Assembly: GCA_009869945.1 (NCBI GenBank)
Contig: WIXG01000205.1
Coordinates: forward strand, 79,130 to 143,129
Direction: 5' to 3'
Length of the DNA stretch: 64,000 nt
Source of the DNA: Mesaphorura yosii
Lineage: Eukaryota > Arthropoda > Collembola > Poduromorpha > Tullbergiidae
The stretch's first letter is position 1, and every line of letters begins with the position of its first letter. Below, piece after piece: positions 41,001-55,970 of the stretch. A program made the translations under genes and the position numbers. The notes beneath the pieces were generated by a model. It was not told the DNA's origin and ran no database searches. It saw only the letters and a list, made by a program, of their open reading frames with translations.

Positions 41001-41910
41001 GTAATGCAGCGATGACTTTATGCATTTCTTGACTGCTTAACTCAGGCTCAGCCAAACCCAAACTTGGTCGGCCGCGGCCTGAGTGCTTTTACTGTTGCAT
41101 CTGCATCTTTGGCTGATATGCTACTTTGTTTACAATTCGAGTCTCACATTCCCTCTCGTTGAGAGACGCGACGCTCGCTTGTGGTATTTAAGGCTAGAAT
41201 CAAAGACTTTGTCGTGCTTATTAGCGTCGCTGGGCCCATTTCAGTCAGTCACTGTGTCAATACTTGCCTGCTCGCTCTTTTGGGCTTCAAAATTTTAAAT
41301 TCTCTTTCAGTCTCGCTTTCAGTCTCGTCTCCGCATCGTTGCGTTCGAACAACCTGCAGAAATCTCGGCTCACTCGGTATTTGACATTAAACAATGAAAG
41401 CCCGAAGATTTTGCTGCCGTTGCCAGTGCCCGTGCGTCGTGACTGTGACCTCTGACCTCTCCTCTCCAGCTTCGTTTCCAGGATGAATTATTCCAGTGTG
41501 TGCACAGATCATTTGAGATTTGCATAGTTTATTAGGCGAGTGAGTCGCTTTCTTAATTCAACGCTCCGGCCGAGAATGGATTGGAAAGCATCTTCACGTG
41601 AACTTGAACTGGTTGAATGAGTCCGGCTTCTGCATTTCTGGAAGTACAGACGCCCACACCCACGCGTACGCCAAACTCTTGAAAGAAACGTCGAGTCCAA
41701 AATTGAGTCTGGCACACCGAGCAAAGCCGTGCAGGAAAGAAAGTAAAAGTGAAGATCAACTCTTTCCGTTTAACATACAAAAGAATGAATTAAGCAAGTT
41801 TGAAGAAATCTTCTCAATCCGTTCGCTTGTGAGGTTATTCAATCCGAGAAATTTCTTAATTAGAAGGTGAAGGTAAAAACAAAGGACGTGGCCGTCCGTC
41901 CGACTCTGCG
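38040..41910. other. non-coding stretch between the RYamide and phospholipase A2 genes
   Basis: About 3.9 kb of AT-rich DNA. It contains a T-rich run near 39001 and many short frames with no recognisable product. It should hold the phospholipase promoter at its right end. No RNA gene or mobile element was recognised. Confidence 0.5.
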
Positions 41911-41916
41911 TCCGCA

Positions 41917-44900
41917 ATGGCATTAATTTCAATCAGAAACAGAAGAAGAATGAAGTCGTCTCCGTGCAGCAGCTACCACAGTCCGAGATTAAAAAGCAGT
42001 CAGCCAGCCGAGGAAAGCAGCTGTAGCTGGCTTCCTTCCAGGCCGACGACGACTGCATTTGTGGTGAACATCGCCCTCATTTACTGTCTCCTTGGGCTGA
42101 TTGGGGTTGCTGGAGAAGGTAAGGACGCTCTTCAATGTCACAGCGCTGCGCTGCATGAATGGGCCAACAACAAAAGAGATGTTCGCTCTGCTCGTTACGT
42201 GTGAATGGAGTTGTTGACAGACTGAAGGCTAAACCGCTACGAAGATGATGATGCTGCCGCTGAAGCAAGATCATCGTGGGCCTTTGTATTTTGTATTCAG
42301 ACTAGAAAAGTGACAATGTTTGCTCTCTCCTTGCACTTGTTGCACTTATGCACGACTTGTCTTGGCTCTTTCGCGCATGCGGTTTTATTTACAGTCTTAC
42401 AGATTCAGTGGCATTTGATTATTTTATCGTGGTAAAGGTCAGACTCGTAAGACTCTGACTTCTAGCGTGTGACACGTGTTCGGGGAACCACTGCCAATAT
42501 GCGGCCGCGACTTAATCAAAAGGCCTGGCGTTTGGTTGGCTTCCCATTTAAGAGCATAAAACCCATTCTCTTTGGATAATAGATTTTCGCTCTGAAGTTT
42601 GCGACCTGTCTACTCTTCTAAAAAAAAGCGTAGTCCTGAATTTCAGTATCACATTTAGGCTACACTGGCTGGAAGCTATCACGTTCAAGGCCAGAGTTGC
42701 AGAGATTACGCATCTGCAACTGATTTCCCACTCATTAACGATGCTTGCCACGTACTTCACGTTGTATAAATTAATTGTATTACCGCATTATCATTGCTGC
42801 TATTAATATCGCAGCCAATCAATCACCGCACCGCACCAACTCGTAATTGATTCCAATCCATTGTTTGTGCTCGTACTTTGTGCCTTCCTGATTTTTGTTT
42901 ACATTCCACAACAATTTAATCACTCATTTGTTTGTGTTCGTTTCCTTCTCGCGCGTCGAGCTTGTGGTGTCCAACAACGGCCAGACAGCAGTCAGTCAAT
43001 CAGTCAGTCAGTCATTAGTCCGTGCTGGCAGTGCCGTGCCGCTGGCCGTGCTCATGACATGCTCCGTGGACACAAATGAAACTTTTATTAATATAAATTT
43101 CATGTGATATTATCTCTCGACGGCAAACAGGCCACAGAGCTCGCAGTGCAGGCGAAATTACACTTCGTATTTCACGGAGCAAGATTTCATGGCTTTTGGA
43201 GTGGAACGCAGTGCTGTGCAAAATGCAGAATGCAAAGTATGGCTAAGGCTTGCGTCTCGCGTGTTATCGCAGTACAGATTAATTTTGCAAAATTGATACA
43301 ATTTTTCATTAAATGCACCGTGTTGTATGGCCATGAATGAGAATAGATAGCAGTCATTCATTCTTACACTTGCTGTACAGCAGTTTGGCGACTGCCATCG
43401 CGTTTATTAAAAGAATTCGCAATTCATAAGTTCCTAATGCATTGCGACTTGCGAGTCTGACGTAAGTTGCAAATTGCCAACGGCTTGGCTGAATGTTGAG
43501 ACTTTGGAGTTGTCAGGATTTTATTCTTAGCCGAGGGTATGGCCTGATCTTGTCTTCTTTGCGAGCTCATGCGAGAATGAGAGCCTGCAAATAGTGCGAG
43601 AACTGCAAGAGTCTGAGAATGCTACAGTTGCAGTGCATTTTGCATGTTTTTGCAATTGCATCATGGCTTCCTTCTTCCTTTCCACTTCCTAATTAGTTGA
43701 TGTTATGCTGGTCTAATCAGACCGCGTTACATCCTCCTGTTAACTGGGCCGGCCGGTCTCTTGTTTTGTTTTGTTGCTACAAATTGATTTGCACTGCTTT
43801 TAGAAAGTAATGATGACAAGTCGGAATCAGCGCAACAGCGCTCTGCTGCCCAGCAAAACGTGTAATCCAATTAAACACCGACAGCAAAGTGGACGATAAT
43901 TCACAGTCCTCGACTCCTCGTCTGCTGGCTGCGTCTGGGCAGAATTGAATTCGCCTTCGTCGTTACGCGATTCTGACTCACGACACACTTTAACAACGAT
44001 GACAAATTGAATTTTTCAATTTGGGGATGACAATTGAAGATGAGAACGCCTGCACCGTGCCATAATGACGTGTGACGCAACTGCCGGGCTAAGATTATGT
44101 AACTCGAGATGCGGATGCAGTGAGAAATGAGGAGCTGTGATTGATTAAAATTCCCATCCCACCAGCCTAAAAGAAAACCGACACGCTGAGCTGCGATTCT
44201 TCAATCTCGGCAGCCTCTGTCCACTTCTCACTTCCTTTTCCTAAAATTGTGTCGAATTTAGTATTTTAGCATTTTAAGGCAAGCCTCTTGCGATTTTCAA
44301 AATTAGCACGAGTCATATAACAAAGTACAAAGTATTTGCACGATGGACTCTCGCTGTCATTTCCACGTCGGCGCGTCGGCGGTGGGTCCTTCGCTGTACA
44401 CTTTTTCCTCCTTCTTGCGACAAACAAGGAAGATGTTTTCCACTCCTCCATGAGCAAACTGTGAATTCCCAGTGCCCGACTTGTAAATTATGTTAACAGC
44501 GTTAGCATCACAAGAAAAATGACAAACCTGCACTCACTCACAACAATGCACAAAAGTGCAGGCTCCTTTGTGCGTGCTGTTATGTAATTGAATTGCTGAC
44601 GCACCGTGCCGTGCCGCGTGGATTTGGCGTTCAGCGCTTGCCACTCGGATTTATTTTGATCTCGACAAATTGCAGCAGCCGCATTCTTCCTTTTGGTGTT
44701 CAATTAAATTGAGGACGACGAGAGCAGCCAAGCACAAAATGCTTCGAGATCGCGATTCCTTTGAATCTCGTTCGTTATTTGCTATTTTCGTTTCTGAAAT
44801 TGCGTATTGCGAAACGGCCCGCCGAATTGAGTAATTTGTAGCAGAATTTCCAACGTATATTAACTCACGCCCCAATGAATGAATTATTCTTGCTTATTTT

Positions 44901-47468
44901 CAGGTGACTCGGTCGCCGGTCAGCGTCAGCATTCACACTCTTCCCTACACTCGAACTCTGAACCAATCACTCTAAAATTATTAGAACAGTTCGAGATTTA
45001 TTTACCCGACCCGACAATGACGATTGGGGCAATGACGCAGGCGGCGTCGTACTCGTCTCCGTTCGACGTCGACGGCGGCTTTGAGTCGGAAGACAGCGAG
45101 AACGAGCTAAACACTCACAAGATCGAAGATTACGATTCTAATCTTTCTGCACGTAAATTGAATGACAGCAGAACACACCAACAGCGTCAGCAGCAGCAGT
45201 TTCGGGTATCCGAAGAAGGCGCTGACGCAAGTGATGAAGTAATTAGCATTAATCATCAAAGTACCTCACTTAAGAATTACAATCACAATGCCAGTCAAAG
45301 CGTGCTGAGTGATGCCAGAAATAAACATGAAAGCAGTCCCACAATAGTGCCAAAATCATTTCCCAATCTCGGCGGTGCTGCTGCTGCTGAGTCTGCGATA
45401 ATTAAAGGTGATGCAAACTCGACGTACTCGAGCAAGGACAATGAAAGCACAGCCGCAGACGACCAGAATCGTGAGCTTATCAGGCTCAACAATAACGGTA
45501 CAACAACAACGTCACCGCAAAACCAAAGCTTAAAGGAGCCTGAGAATAATGAAATTCTTGATACAAATCCTGCAATGCCAATTTCGCCTTCGCTGAATTG
45601 CAGTGAGACAAAAACCGAATGGACGAACGATACGGCGCTGCTCCTTCCAAGAACGACGAGTGACAGTGAAAGTGAGCTGTTACGCAGTGGTGATGAGAAA
45701 CTGCACGAAACTGCATTAATGAAATCAGTGCCAATCTCAGCGAGTTTTGCGTCGTCGATAAAGTCAAGGCGACCGAAGAGGAGCGTCGTGCACTTGTACG
45801 ACATGGTCGTCTGTTCCACGGGGTGCAATCCGTTAGCCTACAAAGGTAAATTCCAAGGAGTGTGCAGGGCCAAGATCACTAATTACTTCTTTAATCCTCT
45901 CTCTCCAGGCTACGGATGCTACTGCGGCTTCCTCGGCTCGGGCCTCATCGTCGACGGCATCGACAAGTAAGCTAATGACTAATGAGAATCGATAACGAAG
46001 ACGCAAACCGTGTCTGTTGAGAAAATTTGTCCACCGAGAAATGTTTTGCACTTTGCAGATGCTGCGCGAAGCACGACTGGTGCTATCATCACGCCAAATG
46101 TCCACCACTCTTAACTTATTTTGTTCCTTACTACTGGACGTGCAACGACGGACGACCCAAATGCGGTAAGGCAATGGAAAAGTGCAATTCATGGTGATTC
46201 TTACCTTGACTTTAAGAATGAATGTCATTAATCAAATGAAAATGTAAAATTGATGTCTACAAGCTGAATGCTGAATCTTGACGCAAGTGCATTCGCCATA
46301 CGCAGATATCCCATTCGTATATTCGCAATTCGCACGTTTGTAGCGACATACGAGTAGTATGCTGCTTAGGTTCTTGGCTGAGCGTACTTGAACTCTGTGA
46401 CAATGAAGTTGATCTTTCATAATACAACATTGACGAGTAAATGCATCAATGGAGCCATCGGGGCTTGGAGCTTATTACTTGACGCAACATTAAACCCAGC
46501 TGAAAGTGAAATCAATCATTCTGCACTCTGCACATGGTCATGAGTCATTGAGCCATGGGCCATTATCAAAGGCGCGATGCAACGATGCAGCGCATTCCGC
46601 AAGCCAAATAAGCCATGCGCTGTCTCTTATTTAACCAAATAATGACGGTTGACTGGCTCTGAACAATCGGTGCAACGGCGTACGGTAACTCGCAGTCTCT
46701 TCTTTTTGCCTTGTGCAGTGAACGACTACCGCGGATGGAAGGGAATTTGTGGAGCTCATCTCTGTGAGTGTGATCGACAGTTTGCGGAGTGCCTTCGAAA
46801 GTATCCGTGCCCACGAGGCCGCGCCGTCTGTTTGAGCTCCCCTTTCAGGTAAGAAGGCGCGGAAGGCTTCTGACCAGCTGCACTCTCACTCGAGAACTTT
46901 TCGCTTATAATTCTTGAGACTGACCACAAGTCGTTGTTACTCATTGAAGAATTGCACTCACATGTTCAAATTGTTGATAGGTTCTGGCAAAATTTGTTTA
47001 TGGCACCTCGCATGCGATCTTACGGCTAAACGCCTCCTGGCCTGCCACTGCCAATGCCAATATGCCTGCAACTCAACCACTTAACAATGCACGACAGGGG
47101 CACCGCATGATCTGCCTGCACTGCGTGTCAATGTTCCTAACACATTAAAAACTTTTCCTCGCAGAATAATCAATTTTAATCCACGCTTATTTCTCAACTT
47201 ATTTGTAGCGCATAAGCATTTTCTATTATATGGATTAGCATTTGGTTTTGTGATACGCTTTCGGATTTTATTCGGACTGGGTTTTCGCTTTGCTTTTAGA
47301 ATTACTCGGGCGGGCGTCTTCATGGAGTCATTTAATAGTTAGACTTGAGGAGTCGAAGGTAGCTGACTTGACTTGACTCCTTGCGTTGTTTGTAGAACTC
47401 CTGTAAACAATTACCACTACAACTACAATTACATTGAGGACCCTGAGATCCATTACTACTACTCCTGA
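41917..47468 (+). CDS. secreted phospholipase A2 with long acidic/low-complexity N-terminal region
   Basis: Six coding exons: 41917-42118, 44904-45845, 45909-45966, 46059-46165, 46719-46848, 47396-47468; 503 aa. Exon 1 encodes a signal peptide or anchor (VVNIALIYCLLGLIGVAGEG) after a charged 45-residue lead; an internal Met at residue 12 is an alternative start. Exon 2 encodes about 300 Ser/Asn/Glu-rich residues without a domain, then KSRRPKRS, a possible furin-type site, directly before the enzyme domain. The domain shows the calcium loop YGCYCGFLGSG and the catalytic CCAKHDWCY (His-Asp), followed by further cysteines. It hydrolyses the sn-2 ester of phospholipids and needs calcium. The C-terminus is an odd Tyr-rich tail (NYHYNYNYIEDPEIHYYYS). 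Intron 1 is 2.8 kb and holds no gene I can see. The exon 1 and exon 6 assignments rest on phase. Confidence 0.85.
42980..43018. repeat. (GTCA)n-like microsatellite in phospholipase intron 1
   Basis: A short run of CAGT/GTCA units (cagtcagtcaatcagtcagtcagtcatta). Simple repeat, no further signal. Confidence 0.6.
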
Positions 47469-47474
47469 TTCTTG

Positions 47475-48775
47475 ATGCTACTGTGATGTGATGTCTTCAT
47501 CTCCTTTACTTTGGCGGGGTAGTCTGGGGCTTTGTGTTCCTGCAGCGCTGGAGTCTTGCTGTTCGATGTCGACAACAACGATGCAATAAGCAAAGATCCC
47601 GAATTCTAGAGAAATAGTTCTACGCTCAACACTCTGGTTCCAGACATTTCTCGCCGATGACCTTCTGAAGGGGATCTGAATTTGTATCCAAGATGATCAC
47701 TGCCATTAATTACCAATTATGCAATTAGCACCTCGACTTAGCAAATAGTTTTAAAGTTTTAACGAGTAGAACCACAACGAATTGCAAAGGCCGCCCTAAA
47801 TTATTGTGAAGATTCTCCAAATCGTGCCTTACTAAATTAAATTTCATAGTTTTAGGAAGATCAAAAATCTATCCCTTACAAAATCTGTGCCAGTAGCAAT
47901 AATTAAATATAGTATTGGCAGTCAGAGCCAAGTGAGGGCTTGATGTTTGATATTTTACTGTTTTACCCGTCGACCTTTCCTCTTCGTGTGCAGGCTCGCC
48001 TAAAATTAGTTGTAGCCTAGCCTAGTCTAGAGTCTCCTGCAATCTTTTACCTCATGCGAAAGAAATCAAAAAGGAAATTGATAACTTGGACTTTTAAGAA
48101 ATAAAAATCCTAGTCACATTTTCTCAACACCCGCAATTCGCAAATCTCATTTCAGCTGTCTTTATTTGCTCGCATCTTCTCATGAATCGCTTTATCGTTT
48201 GCTCGTCCTTGCCAAAAGGCTTCTTTGCTAATGATCGTGATGACAGTTTTAATTATCGTCCCAATACATCGGTCCTTCGCCTTATTCGGCAAATTACAGC
48301 TAACTGCACTCTGATAATGGTAATGACCACTGTCTACTAAGAATTTGCAAGTGTTGCTCAACCGATCACACAGTCGCGAGATAATTGTCAAAATACTTGC
48401 ATTTAAGACCGTCTAAGCAAACAAACAGATTTGGTCTGGCCTAATCGTCCGACTATAATTGGCCCAGTTAGGCCTGCAAGTGTTTAGTGCTATAAATATG
48501 CTAAGCTGCTTCTGCAGAATTTCACAATGCGACCAAGCTGAGCCAAGTCACATACAGACTCAAATGACAGCAATAACAATTTATGCCAACTACCTTTTGT
48601 CAAGCAACCTTGTGAATCACGTCTCAAGAAAGACACAAGATGAGATTGCGATAACACGCGCATTAACACCAAGATTTAATTACCTGCACCAAAAACTGGG
48701 GTAATGATTTATATGCTTTCGCAATTTGTCGGGCGAAGTTCTAGTTTGCTTAATCAGTGAATTATATGGTCAATA
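47475..48775. other. non-coding stretch between convergent phospholipase A2 and VPS16 genes
   Basis: About 1.3 kb of AT-rich DNA between two gene 3' ends. The only frames are short and unrecognised. It contains the presumed 3' UTR of the phospholipase gene. Confidence 0.5.
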
Positions 48776-48877
48776 AAGGTTTATTTGAGAATTAAGTTTA
48801 TAAATAATTTTGAACGTGTAAACAAAGCGGAAATAAATTAAAAACCAAAGCCAAGCCCTACAGAGCGACCGCGATTA

Positions 48878-51800
48878 TCACTGCGAGGCCGCACCGGGCG
48901 TCTTGAACGCCTCGAATATTTCCTTCACCTTCGTGGCAGTGTCACGGTCACACTTCGATAGAATGAATTCAAACTCTGAGGTGTCTTTTCGAGCGACTGC
49001 CATTCGAGCTGCGTCTTCGTACAACCTGCGAATAAGATTATTTAATCATTGAGTTTTCTCGAATCCGAGCATTAAGTTCCGCTGAAGAGGACTTTAATTC
49101 GGTTACCCTGCTTGGACGTAGTACTTAATTTGTAAGGACTCCTTCACTTTTGGCAAATATTTTCTCGCTTCCGATACGTTCTTATACTGCAAGCAGACTT
49201 CCACAAAGTCCTGCAATTACCAGGAACGCGTGAAATTAAGCATGAATTATTTGTAGGAAGTTTAGTAAAAAGTACCTCAAACCCGCCTGACATTTTCTTG
49301 GTCTTTGAAAGGCTTTCCAGTTCGTGCCAGTCACGCAGCTCCGCCAGCGTTGCCAGTCGAATCATCCAAAACCTTCGGCAGCAAACTCAGCATTAGTAAA
49401 TTGCAGCAGCAGTAATGCTCAAATGCAGACTTACATTCTGTCAGAAACTTTGTATTCCTGACGCAGCTTCTCTGCCATTTTTACTTCCTTGAGTATCAGC
49501 AAAGTCTTGATCGTGTCTCGTAGGGACAAATTAACAAACGTGTTGTTGTACTTCTGTTCCAGCGATAACTGATGTTTCAGCAATTTGTTTTGCTCCTCGC
49601 ACAGGCTTGCTGCGAAGTCGTTCTTTCCTTTCAGATACAATTGCTGAGCTTGCTGGAGTGACGTCATTTTGGTCTCGATCCTCTGGAACAGGAAACACAA
49701 CCAGGCGTTAGCATTACTGCAGGCAGAACCTTGTCAAAACAAGAAGTATAGGCTTGGACTTACCGTTTCCTTGAAGCTTTCACGGATTGACAAGATTGCT
49801 TGTGCAGCGTAATCGTCCTCAGTTTCATAAATGTTTCGAACTGCGTCGGGGCAGAAGATTTCGCAATATTTGATGTACATTGCTTGCGCGACCGGATAGT
49901 TTCGGACTAGCAACTGTAAACAATGAGTACGGCAATGGAAATTATCAGGAAATGCTCTCATAATTATATGAGCTCGATGGTTACTTGAAACTGAGACGCA
50001 GGCATCGTGTCACGTAGTTTGATTAGGACGTCGTAAATCAATTCCGGATTTCCAGTTTCTACCGCCTTGTGCAATGCAGTTTTGGTGTCTCCCAGTTTAA
50101 GGAACAAAGGCACTTTAACGCTTCCACGTACTTCGTAATGAGCTAACTGGGACAAACAAAAGCATGCTCATTCTTAATTGGCCTTAATCTAAAGTAAAAG
50201 TTAGTCAGCCTATTAATTACGCTCAAAGCCAGCTTCTTCCGACCAGCATCCAACGCTTTATTGGCAATCTCACTGTAGCTTATCGAAGGGTCCGACTTCA
50301 ACTTCGAGTGTATTTCAGCTGCTAGCTTGTCTTCGTCAATATTCATCTGACCAACCTTCAATCAAGCCAGTAACCAGCGTGAATATTAACAAAACTCAAT
50401 CATGGCATTTACAGTCGGTTATGACATTACTTTGTAGCAGGCCCAGCGCGACAGAATTCTTGACTTGCCCTGGGAATCGCGCAACTTCAGGAACTCTGCA
50501 ATTTTTGTTGCAAGCGAGTACTGACGGCGATAAATCAGGCGATCGATGAGGACACTTATTGACATGTGCTCCAATCTAGCGTTATTAAATGCAATTAATT
50601 CGAGGGACAAGTCATAGGTAAGGTAGAAAGCTGCACTCGGCACTGAACTGTGTAAAGGTGAGTGGCATTGCGACACGATACTCCTTCACTGCGTTTAGGA
50701 TTCTGAGCATTAGGCACATGTGAACATACGGCTCCGGGTTATATTTGGTAAGGAATGATTTCCCAAATTGCGCTGCCTACAATAAAAGATGGAAACGTGG
50801 CTAATTAATTTTTTATCCGAGGTTCGTATGTCGTGAGAGAACAAAATGGTACAACCTTCATCAGCAGTTTTTGATGGGAAGGTTCAAACTCATATCCGGC
50901 TGTCTCAATGCATTGTTGAACCGCTTCTTCAATGTTATCAATGCACTTCATGTAATCATCAGCTTTATGGCTCTTCTGAGAAAATTCCTTGGATGCTTCC
51001 AACAACCAGGAACCTGCCGCCACACTTCCAATGCCAAATATCAATTTCGTGTTTTCTGGAACCTGGAATGAAGGGATGCGTAATCCATATCCTTAAGCAA
51101 GACTAGGATGGTATCGTCGATGCTGCGTAATTAGTTTACAAACCTTTTGAATGATGTCGTGAGAATAATTGGACACAACTCGTAAAGAGTCAATTTCGGG
51201 AATCAAGTAAAACGCACAGTCCATTGGAAACGTAAGCTGATTTCCTCCCTTGCTTATGAGTAAAATTGTGGGAACGCCTTCCCAACTCATTGCGATAGCT
51301 TCTGTTCCGCACCTAAAACAAGATAGGGCGTCGTTATCAGTAAAAGAGTTAAAATCCGCTTTAAGGGGTCGAAGGAATTAAAATTTCTCATACCACACAA
51401 GTTGCTTAGGTCGATTAGGGTTTGATGTTTGAATTTCGCAGTACTTTCTCCTAAAATCCGACGATCCCATCCACATCATCCCAGAATCAGTGTACACTGC
51501 TGCGTGTTCCCCGTTCAGGGAGATAGCAATACAGATGACCAGAGGCAGGACAGTTGGAACTTGATAGTCTTGACTCTTGTAGGCTGCAAATAACTTATCG
51601 ACTGTTGTTAACACTTCACATTGACTCATATCTGTGGTGTAAAGAACAGAATCTTTGGAGACAATCACTGAAGTCTGCCTGTTAACATTTCGCACGGCCC
51701 AAGCACTAAATGGCCCACCGCCTGGCACTCGAGCGTAGCATTTTGTTGTAGAGTACTTGTAATTATTTAAGATTATGAAATTCTCCTTCGTCGTTAAAAA

Positions 51801-52384
51801 GACAATGCCAGTTCCATTTGTACTCGGAAATATCTCTGCTTCATACGCCTTTTCCTTCGGTCCCTAAATGACAGTGAGAGTAAATTGTAAGAAACCATTC
51901 GGAAGAACATTTGCAACTTCTCACATATTCGGCAAGACAATGGAATGTGTCAGTTAAAATTCCAAAAATCGAGTAAACTAGAACATTTCCATCTTCTTGA
52001 ACACAGAGCAAATCTTCCGACGATGACCAGCCCATTTTGACTAAGACTCCAGAATCCCACTGCAAGCACATTGTTATTATGAACTGATGACTTTCAATTG
52101 TGGCATGCGAAAGCAGCTCCTACCTTCATTGACGCCAGCGCGGCGCCCGAGGGCGAGTAGATTGAAATAATCGGCTTCGCCGGCACGTTCGGAGTCACAC
52201 GCGTAAACTTCTTGTCATCTTTGATGATTGCTAAGAGACCGCCGTAGGACCCACCAACAAGTGCAAAGTCGTCCAGATTAACTACAACGGCTGCCGTAGA
52301 CCAGCCCATCGTGTACAGCTCAGTCTTTCGGAAGTACTGGTTCTGGCCAATTTCATGCCAGTCAGCTGTGATATGGACACTCAT
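48878..52384 (-). CDS. Vps16A: VPS16, core subunit of the HOPS and CORVET tethering complexes
   Basis: Fourteen coding exons on the minus strand: 52124-52384, 51925-52059, 51394-51863, 51144-51312, 50856-51062, 50649-50776, 50431-50575, 50221-50346, 49985-50146, 49764-49913, 49435-49682, 49276-49372, 49107-49210, 48878-49025; 849 aa (human about 839). The N-terminal half is a beta-propeller ([29 protein letters not shown]). The C-terminal half is the helical VPS16-C solenoid ([72 protein letters not shown]). It tethers endosomes and lysosomes before SNARE fusion. The donor at 50649 is weak (CA|gttcag) but was chosen because it keeps the alignment gap-free. The start ATG lies 2 nt after an acceptor, so an upstream 5' UTR exon exists. 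A polyadenylation signal (AATAAA on minus) is at 48780-48785. Confidence 0.94.
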
Positions 52385-52772
52385 CCCTGTAACAAGAATT
52401 TCGCACGGTTAAGAACCGAATCTAGCCAAATCATAAGCACAGTAACGTGACGAACTAAACGTACTGAATAGTGAGCTGGCTGATGGCTGATCGACAAGCG
52501 GCTAGTTGCTGGATAGGAATGTATTATTAGAAACTGCAATTGCACAATAACTTATCATCATAAATGCTAACTTTACTTTTAACAAGCAAGTGTTAAATCA
52601 CATGTCAGGACACCAATTCTGAAGGGAGGATTTTATTCAATAAATCAACAAATTCAACTTTGGCAGACTCATGCACAGTTGGCCACTGTTTCTCATCTTT
52701 TGGGATTCAGTCATTCTCAAATCTTCCGATGATTATTTTGTAGTAAAGAGAAAACTTATTAACTTCCCGATT

Positions 52773-52955
52773 TTAAGCGAAGATACAATATTCAATAGCT
52801 GCTTGGATCTTTGCCATAAAATTATGATTACCACAACCAGTTAACGGAATTCCTACATCGCATTTCGCAATTTGTGCTCGATTTACGACAGATGCCTTTG
52901 TGCCGCTAACAAAAAGCAAAGCTCGCTCATGAAACCTCTTGCATGCACTTGCCAT
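52773..52955 (-). CDS. possible small protein gene (60 aa) between VPS16 and beta-tubulin
   Basis: An ATG-initiated 60-codon frame (MASACKRFHERALLFVSGTK ...) with a mixed hydrophobic and cysteine-containing composition (IPLTGCGNHNF, ending EYCIFA). An AATAAA on the minus strand lies near 52630-52635, about 140 nt past the stop. It could be a separate short gene, a 5' exon or uORF region of VPS16, or chance. I know no homologue. Confidence 0.3.
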   Translation of the reverse strand: MASACKRFHERALLFVSGTKASVVNRAQIAKCDVGIPLTGCGNHNFMAKIQAAIEYCIFA

Positions 52956-53315
52956 TTTCCACGACTAGCTGCGGCTATCACCGAAGAATTCTTGTCAAGA
53001 AAGTCAAGATGATGGAAGATGCGATGCGATTCCAGAATCTGTTCTGTTGGCAACGCTTTTGGTTGAGATCACGACAGTTGTAGACAAACGACGGATGAAC
53101 GAATGTCACTTTGGTCTTCGAGACATGGCCAACGATCTACGAATTTTCGTTAGTCTGCATTTTCTGCTCGGAGTGTCAAGACCTGCTGCCATCATTTCTC
53201 CTCACGCGATCGTTTTCATTTTCAAAGTTTTCTTCTCTCCTGTGTACTGTGATTTTAACTAATTTCTTCAGCTCCGGAACCAAATAGTGTTGTTGTATCA
53301 TTAAAAGCTGTCATC

Positions 53316-54881
<1,566 letters not shown>

Positions 54882-54889
54882 ATAAACTA

Positions 54890-55965
54890 TTAAATTAACG
54901 CATAAAATTGTCCTAAATTCCAATCAAACTCAAAAATTATGCCAACTCATGTAAAGTGAACAGTAATCTTAAGTCATTGTCTACATGAACATCTTAAACC
55001 TGTATACTTTGTTGTAAACACCTACCTGTGTGTTAACTGAAATAATATTTTAATCATATTTTCGTCAGTTTTTTTCTTGCTGTTATTATTTGGCGTCTTG
55101 AGAAATTAGTGTAGTATTCATTATCATTATTTTTGATTGCTCCAATCCAAATCCTTGAAATCTAATCATTCATTTTCCCACATAAGGTGAATCAGTCACC
55201 GAGTTTCACATTACAAACACACAGCAACGATCGTGAATGAAAGCTGAAATTCAATCAAGACGACGGCAGTGACAGCGACGGAGACGTGGACATGAAAGCA
55301 AATCTAGAAAGTCTAGGGTCTAGAGCTGGAGTCCTTATTGACTGATTAAGTGCTGTGTAGAAGACGTGAAAGTGTCATTCATTGCCATTCATTTCGTATT
55401 GCACGTCGGTCTGCGTAAAGTCTGACATTTACTAGTGTCAACAGCGAACATGAGCAAAAGGGCATGTTGCGCGCTGCACGCTGGAAATTCATTGAATACT
55501 AATCAATTTCATTTAATTTTGGAATATCTGGAACAATATCATAATTTATAAGTTTCATCAAATTCGATGTAATCAATGCATTTTAAACCAAGGCGAATGG
55601 TGTATTGGAATTTAGAGGACTTTTATCCAAAGATAATTGTTCCCGGACAATTGTTTCCAGAAAAGGTTCAAGCACAAAATTAATAACTATACTATCCAGA
55701 AGCCTATCCAGAAGCGACAGGTTCCACCCAAAGTTAAGAATTCGGTTGTGATTGACTTAAAGTCTGATTGTTTTCTAAACGTCACAATTGATTGATATGT
55801 CCGGAGTAACAGAATACATATTTATTCAAATGCTGCATTACAGTGGCAAAATATTAATTACCAGCAAATGAACCAATTTCGTGCATTTCTTCAACTTGTG
55901 CCTGGTCGATTAGCAAATGTCTGCTCTTTAGCTAAATAGTGTAATCTAATCTTAACATATGAATG
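54890..55965. other. non-coding stretch downstream of beta-tubulin
   Basis: About 1.1 kb of AT-rich DNA without a usable frame, RNA gene or obvious repeat. It includes the tubulin 3' flank. Confidence 0.5.
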
Positions 55966-55970
55966 GCAAA

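Noticed and set aside
45295..45828. 177-codon minus-strand frame
   Set aside because: Antisense shadow of the phospholipase exon 2; the plus-strand frame is supported by flanking splice phases.
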